The notes under the pieces were generated by a model. It was not told the DNA's origin. It made no database searches and worked only from the letters and a program-made list of their open reading frames with translations. Positions 59,642 through 64,000 of a stretch of DNA of 64,000 nt are shown here, piece by piece (within the stretch, counting starts at the first letter, position 1; each line of letters starts with the position of its first letter). The stretch is from Gilliamella sp. wkB112 (GTDB taxonomy: Bacteria; Pseudomonadota; Gammaproteobacteria; Enterobacterales; Orbaceae). The stretch is taken from the NCBI RefSeq assembly GCF_001690685.1, contig NZ_LZGL01000018.1:107254-171253 (forward strand), read 5' to 3'. The position numbers and the translations under genes are program-made.

Positions 59642-61030
59642 ATGAAAATGCATTATCGGCGTGAAGTTAAAAACATTATTAAATTAGCTATACCAGTGTT
59701 AATTGCTCAGATATCACAGACAGCAATTACCTTTGTCGACACCATGATGGCTGGGCACTATAGTGCTACAGCTTTATCGGGAGTGGCTATCGCGGTATCA
59801 ATCTGGTTACCTACTATTTTATTTGGGCAAGGATTGCTTACAGTTTTAACCCCGATTATTGCTAACCTAAATGGCGCAGCTAAGCGAGAACAAATAGCTG
59901 AACATACCCGGCAAGGGGTAGTAATAGCAGTTATTTTATCGGCTATTATGATGCTGTTTTTGTATCATGCAGATATATTAATTACCTTAAGAAGTACTGC
60001 TGAGCATCCAATTGATCCGGATATGGTTGCCGTCGCGGTATCTTTTTTACGCGCCATTATGTGGGGAGTGCCAGCTTTCTTGTTATTTTTCGTCTATCGT
60101 AATCAGTGTGAAGGTTTATCTAATACCAAGCCAGCAATGGTAATTATGTTCATTGCCTTACTAGCGAATATTCCTATTAACTATATTACCATTTACGGTA
60201 AATTAGGTTTGCCCGCTTTTGGTGGTGTGGGATGTGGGATTACCGCAGCAATTATTTTCTGGTTAATGTTTATTTTAATGAGACTATACACTTTAACTGC
60301 AGCCAGCCAACGTGATGTGCGTAAAACACCAGTAACCAAATTTATCAATTTTATTATCATCAAAAAAATAATTGTATTAGGTATACCACTTGCTCTAGCT
60401 TACTTTTTTGAGGTTAGCCTATTTGCTATAGTTGCTTTATTAATTTCACCTCTGGGGCAAACCACAGTTGCAGCCCATCAAATTATTTTTACCATTAGCA
60501 GCATGACTTTTGCTATTCCATTATCACTAGGGGTAGCAACCAGCATTCGTGTTGGTTACTCATTAGGTAATAACAAACCAATTCTAGCCAAACAAACAGC
60601 TTATATTAGTTTAGCAATTTCTTTAACTTTGGCTGTAATTGTGGCCTTAATATTAGTAGTTTTTAAATCACCTATAATTGGATTATTTACCAGTGAAAGT
60701 CCCGTAATTACCATCTGCATACAACTTATCATTCTACTGGCAATTTATCAGGTCTCAGATTACTTACAGGTCGTTGCTAGTAATGTACTTCGAGGTTATA
60801 AAGACACTCAAAGTATTTTGTTTATTACGTTACTGTCTTACTGGATTGTCGGATTACCTGTTGGTTACATACTTGGATTAACAGACATTATTATTAAACC
60901 TATTGGTGTAGCCGGTTTCTGGGTTGGATTTATTACGGGATTATCTATTGCGGCATTACTACTAATTAGCCGTATGATCTATATACAAAAACAACCAACT
61001 AACACCATATTAAAACGTGCCTCGAAATAA
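59642..61030 (+). CDS. MATE-family multidrug exporter (NorM/MdtK-like)
   Basis: 462 residues, 12 segments in two homologous halves. 'IPVLIAQISQTAITFVDTMM' with 'AGHYSATALSGVAIAVSIWL' is the N-lobe signature; 'VAAHQIIFTISSMTFAIPLS' with 'LGVATSIRVGYSLG' is the C-lobe signature. It exports cationic drugs by Na+ or H+ antiport. Close to MdtK/NorM, but substrate range is not readable. Co-directional with rimO. Confidence 0.9.
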   Translation: MKMHYRREVKNIIKLAIPVLIAQISQTAITFVDTMMAGHYSATALSGVAIAVSIWLPTILFGQGLLTVLTPIIANLNGAAKREQIAEHTRQGVVIAVILSAIMMLFLYHADILITLRSTAEHPIDPDMVAVAVSFLRAIMWGVPAFLLFFVYRNQCEGLSNTKPAMVIMFIALLANIPINYITIYGKLGLPAFGGVGCGITAAIIFWLMFILMRLYTLTAASQRDVRKTPVTKFINFIIIKKIIVLGIPLALAYFFEVSLFAIVALLISPLGQTTVAAHQIIFTISSMTFAIPLSLGVATSIRVGYSLGNNKPILAKQTAYISLAISLTLAVIVALILVVFKSPIIGLFTSESPVITICIQLIILLAIYQVSDYLQVVASNVLRGYKDTQSILFITLLSYWIVGLPVGYILGLTDIIIKPIGVAGFWVGFITGLSIAALLLISRMIYIQKQPTNTILKRASK

Positions 61031-61209
61031 TATATTTTTATATTTTGTAAAGATGTTTCAGGTCAGACTAGTGTTTTAGTATGGACTAATAGGTAAAATA
61101 GAAGCCACATTGATATGCTGTATACAAATACAAAAAAATTAATTGCTTATAATCTAGCTAACTTTATAATTATTTTAAAATAATAATTATACTATAAAAA
61201 TAATATTCA

Positions 61210-62772
61210 ATGATAAAAAAAGAAAATTTACTATCACATTTCATCTGCCTTGGTTTATCAGTATTAGTGGTCTATTTATTAGGTTATCCGCAAAGATTTG
61301 ATCGCATATTATTAACCTATTTTTCACTAATTTTTTTAGCACGATTTACTATTTGCCGCATGATATTTTGTATATCATTTATTGTAGCTGCTTTATACTT
61401 CCCAACTTCTTTCTATTATGGTTCACCAAATATTGCAGTGATCAGTTCTATCGCTGAAACTGATACTGACGAGATCAGTGAATATCTAACCCAATTACCG
61501 ATTTATCTTTATGTTATAACTATATTATTAGTTATAGGTTTTATCTTCATTTTTTCCAAATGTAATTTCCCAAAAATTAATAATAAATATCTAATAATTT
61601 GTGCATTAATAGTAAGTTGCTACAAACCAGCCAAAATAATTATTAAAAGTAATTTTAGTAATATACCTTACATTTTAGTAGATAGTTTTAAATACCCATT
61701 TTTTGAATTTTATTTTGATTTATATACAAGTAACAAAATTTATCTTACTGAAAAGCAAGAACAACAAAAACAAGCACAACAATTAAATAATATTCCAATA
61801 GTTAAAGTTAAACCAAAACATAAAACTTTCCTCATTATTATTGGTGAAAGCGTGCGTAAAGATTATATGAGTGTTTATGGATTCAAATATGATAATACTC
61901 CGTTTACCAAGCAATATGCTAGTATCATTTGGGATGGTTTAATTGCTCCAGCATCTAATACTCAAGCATCGATTCCTCATTTGATTAGTCAATCTATTTT
62001 TACAGAAGACAACAAACTTGTTAATGCACAATTAAATAATAATATTATTAGTATTGCTAATGAAGCTGGATTTGAGACTTATTGGTTATCAAATCAAGGA
62101 AAATTAGGCAAAATGGAGATAACCATACCACGTATAGCTTCTTATGCTCAAAACTCCTTTTATACGAAGAAAGGAGAATACAATGGTAAATCGACCCGAG
62201 ATAAAAATGATACTTTATTACTTCCTGAATTAGAAAATATAGTATCTTTACAATCTGATAAACCTAGACTTATTGTAATGCATCTTATTGGATCTCACCC
62301 ACATTTTTGTAAAAGATTACAATTTGATGTTCAATTTGATCTTAATAATGAAAATATTTCATGTTATGTGAGTAGTATTAAAGAAACTGATGATCTTATG
62401 AGCTCAGCTATCAATATATTACAAAAGCACCACCAAGATTATTCACTTGTATATTTTGCTGATCATGGGCTGGCGCATATTGAGCAATACCAAGACTTGA
62501 GACATAATTGGGAATATCAAAATAGCTATCAAGTTCCTTTTATCTTTTTCGATTCTAATAATACAGAACAACAAAAAATAAATAAGCAAATATCTGGATT
62601 TCAATTAGTATATTTATTAAGTCATTGGATGGGAATTGAATTAGATGTGAAGCATGATTACATGCAACATGAACTCAATGATATAACTGAGCAAAAAGAT
62701 ATAAAAGTAAAAGATTGGCGTAATGAGTTATTTCTATTTGATAAATTGAAGGATGATCCTAATCCTTTTTAA
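61210..62772 (+). CDS. Phosphoethanolamine transferase-like sulfatase-fold protein
   Basis: 520 residues. Five N-terminal transmembrane segments, then a periplasmic alkaline-phosphatase-fold domain: 'IIGESVRKDYMSVYGFKYDN' (metal Glu), nucleophile Thr in 'PASNTQASIPHL', 'VMHLIGSHPHF' and 'YFADHGLAH' (metal Asp-His). The family (CptA, EptA/B/C, OpgE) transfers phosphoethanolamine to lipid A, core or glucans. The N-T-Q-A-S-I-P form is more like CptA/OpgE than EptA; substrate unassigned. Confidence 0.85.
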   Translation: MIKKENLLSHFICLGLSVLVVYLLGYPQRFDRILLTYFSLIFLARFTICRMIFCISFIVAALYFPTSFYYGSPNIAVISSIAETDTDEISEYLTQLPIYLYVITILLVIGFIFIFSKCNFPKINNKYLIICALIVSCYKPAKIIIKSNFSNIPYILVDSFKYPFFEFYFDLYTSNKIYLTEKQEQQKQAQQLNNIPIVKVKPKHKTFLIIIGESVRKDYMSVYGFKYDNTPFTKQYASIIWDGLIAPASNTQASIPHLISQSIFTEDNKLVNAQLNNNIISIANEAGFETYWLSNQGKLGKMEITIPRIASYAQNSFYTKKGEYNGKSTRDKNDTLLLPELENIVSLQSDKPRLIVMHLIGSHPHFCKRLQFDVQFDLNNENISCYVSSIKETDDLMSSAINILQKHHQDYSLVYFADHGLAHIEQYQDLRHNWEYQNSYQVPFIFFDSNNTEQQKINKQISGFQLVYLLSHWMGIELDVKHDYMQHELNDITEQKDIKVKDWRNELFLFDKLKDDPNPF

Positions 62773-62814
62773 GGACGATTATTAGTTATCAGATAAAGAA
62801 TTAGGTGATTATTA

Positions 62815-62855
62815 CAATCATTCCCTAAAAACCTTAGGGAATGATTGATTTTTAT
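62815..62855 (+). terminator. Strong terminator after the transferase gene
   Basis: Perfect 14-bp stem CAATCATTCCCTAA/TTAGGGAATGATTG with a 5-base loop followed by ATTTTTATAA. Confidence 0.92.
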
Positions 62856-62895
62856 AAATCTAAAAACAAATATTATCACCCGCTTTGATGTCTGA

Positions 62896-62946
62896 TTAGA
62901 ATTCTGGAACAATTGAACCAATTTCAGTAATTATACTTTTAGCCAT
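62896..62946 (-). pseudogene. Possible truncated srlB (sorbitol PTS EIIA) start
   Basis: Just past srlE, AAAGGAG precedes an ATG at 62946 that encodes only 16 residues, 'MAKSIITEIGSIVPEF', then a stop. The 'T.I..IG' start resembles the N-terminus of SrlB, which follows srlE in E. coli. Coding-like sequence continues briefly ('SDIKAG') and ends at the neighbouring terminator. Probably a remnant. Confidence 0.35.
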
Positions 62947-62968
62947 ATTCGACTACTCCTTTGATTAA

Positions 62969-63997
62969 CTAATACATTCCAAAACTAAATAACCAGGCAA
63001 TAATAACGGCTAATATCCCTGTTATCATGCGACTATATAATACCGCCGGAACTCCATACTGCACGGTTTTTGGTTTGGCCTCACCCAAAGATAAACCTAC
63101 CGGTATAAAATCACACCCTGCTTGAGCATTTATCGCAAATAAAGCCGGTAATGCATAAGCTACCGGAATCGCCCCTATCGCAATTTGAGAACCAATCAAT
63201 ACGCCTATTACTTGGGCAATAACTGCTCCCGGACCTAATATCGGTGATAAAAATGGTAAGCTACAAATAAAGGCTATTATCATCATTCCCCATAATGAAC
63301 CGGCTAAAGGGGATAATGTTGTCGCGATAATATTTCCTATCCCTGTATAGTTAATAATACCTATTAACATACTAATAAAGGCCATAAATGGAATTATATT
63401 TTTTATCAACATATCGGTTGAATCTCGGCCCGCTTGATAAAAAATCCCCATCGCCTTACCTATGCCTCGGGATAATTTAATTAAAAATCCTTCTTTTTGA
63501 TTTGCTTTATGTTCTTCCTTTATTTGCGCATATTTTTCTTTGAATTTTTGACGATCCAAAAGTGGATCTTCAACCGCCTGTGTCGGTTGTTCGTCACTTT
63601 GCGAATATGTTGCTGATTGTTCATTATTATCTTCAATAAGTGTAATATTTTCCGGTTTTACACCAGAAACAAATATATCTTCTGTAATATGTTTTGCTAA
63701 TGGTCCACTTGGTGCTGACGGAATAACATCAATAGTCGGAATTTTTTTCATTGGATAAACACCAATTCTAGCTGTACCACCACAATCGATAATAGCACAC
63801 ATAATTTCATTTTCTGGAATGGCATTTTTAAATCCATCTACCGCTTCACCTCCAGACAATTCAGCTATTTTACTGGCTACCGGATGGATCCCTCCACCTG
63901 TCACTGACAGAACTTTATGTCTTTCTGTTGTCGGTGTTAATCTAAAACCCGTACCCCAGCCACCTTGACCTTTTTCAATAAAAATTGTTTTATACAT
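62969..63997 (-). CDS. srlE: PTS glucitol/sorbitol-specific EIIBC component
   Basis: 342 residues (E. coli SrlE 319). The N-terminal EIIB domain carries the phospho-accepting Cys72 in '[14 protein letters not shown]'. A charged linker (residues 120-180) is longer than in E. coli. The C-terminal EIIC half has the membrane segments with '[20 protein letters not shown]' and '[20 protein letters not shown]'. It takes up and phosphorylates sorbitol together with SrlA (expected just beyond the right edge) and an EIIA. The start is intact at the window edge. Confidence 0.95.
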   Translation of the reverse strand: MYKTIFIEKGQGGWGTGFRLTPTTERHKVLSVTGGGIHPVASKIAELSGGEAVDGFKNAIPENEIMCAIIDCGGTARIGVYPMKKIPTIDVIPSAPSGPLAKHITEDIFVSGVKPENITLIEDNNEQSATYSQSDEQPTQAVEDPLLDRQKFKEKYAQIKEEHKANQKEGFLIKLSRGIGKAMGIFYQAGRDSTDMLIKNIIPFMAFISMLIGIINYTGIGNIIATTLSPLAGSLWGMMIIAFICSLPFLSPILGPGAVIAQVIGVLIGSQIAIGAIPVAYALPALFAINAQAGCDFIPVGLSLGEAKPKTVQYGVPAVLYSRMITGILAVIIAWLFSFGMY

Positions 63998-64000
63998 AAT

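Overview
The window is AT-rich chromosomal DNA from a gammaproteobacterium. Most housekeeping genes (guaA, pta, ackA, yfbV, priC, cysK, ruvAB, ybaB, dnaX, recQ, rimO, srlE) have E. coli-like proteins, but gene order, low GC and several lineage-specific proteins point outside Enterobacteriaceae. The best guess, an inference only, is an Orbaceae insect-gut symbiont such as Gilliamella. S-methylmethionine use, sorbitol PTS, Rhs toxins and a phase-variable adhesin fit a gut lifestyle.

Layout. 1-5.1 kb: three tandem DUF945 (YdgA-like) paralogues, the first cut by the window edge. 5.2-13.9 kb: S-methylmethionine permease and homocysteine methyltransferase (mmuPM), an AraC regulator, a secreted PEBP-like protein, riboflavin synthase, fluoride channel crcB, a LexA-controlled short SulA, an SRPBCC-marR operon with a perfect palindromic operator, and small membrane or lipoproteins. 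14-21.5 kb: guaA, the ackA-pta acetate operon, yfbV-priC and cysK.

21.7-36.2 kb: a 14.5-kb array of displaced Rhs C-terminal cassettes. Ten partial copies of the same Rhs core end ('[20 protein letters not shown]...DPWG') each lead into a different toxin tail, usually followed by an immunity-type gene. Some cassettes have lost the core. Most toxin tails carry stops, frameshifts or deletions while most immunity genes stay open. No full-length rhs gene is present.

36.5-48.1 kb (mostly minus strand): ruvB-ruvA with a distal LexA box, ybaB, dnaX with a conserved programmed -1 frameshift site, a hypothetical gene, a large surface adhesin whose 5' end holds 13 TGGC repeats (phase variation, apparently OFF from the best ATG), an M20 amidohydrolase-transporter pair, and recQ.

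48.4-53.7 kb: tRNA-Val(GAC) followed by a yegT-yegU-yegV-yegW nucleoside/sugar-kinase cassette, ending in a decayed tyrosine integrase and a second copy of the tRNA 3' half plus its flank. This looks like the footprint of an integrated element. 53.7-64 kb: a Fur-box-flanked TonB receptor and siderophore-binding lipoprotein, a Sel1-repeat protein, rimO, a MATE exporter, a phosphoethanolamine transferase-like protein, and a sorbitol PTS gene (srlE) with an apparent truncated srlB remnant.
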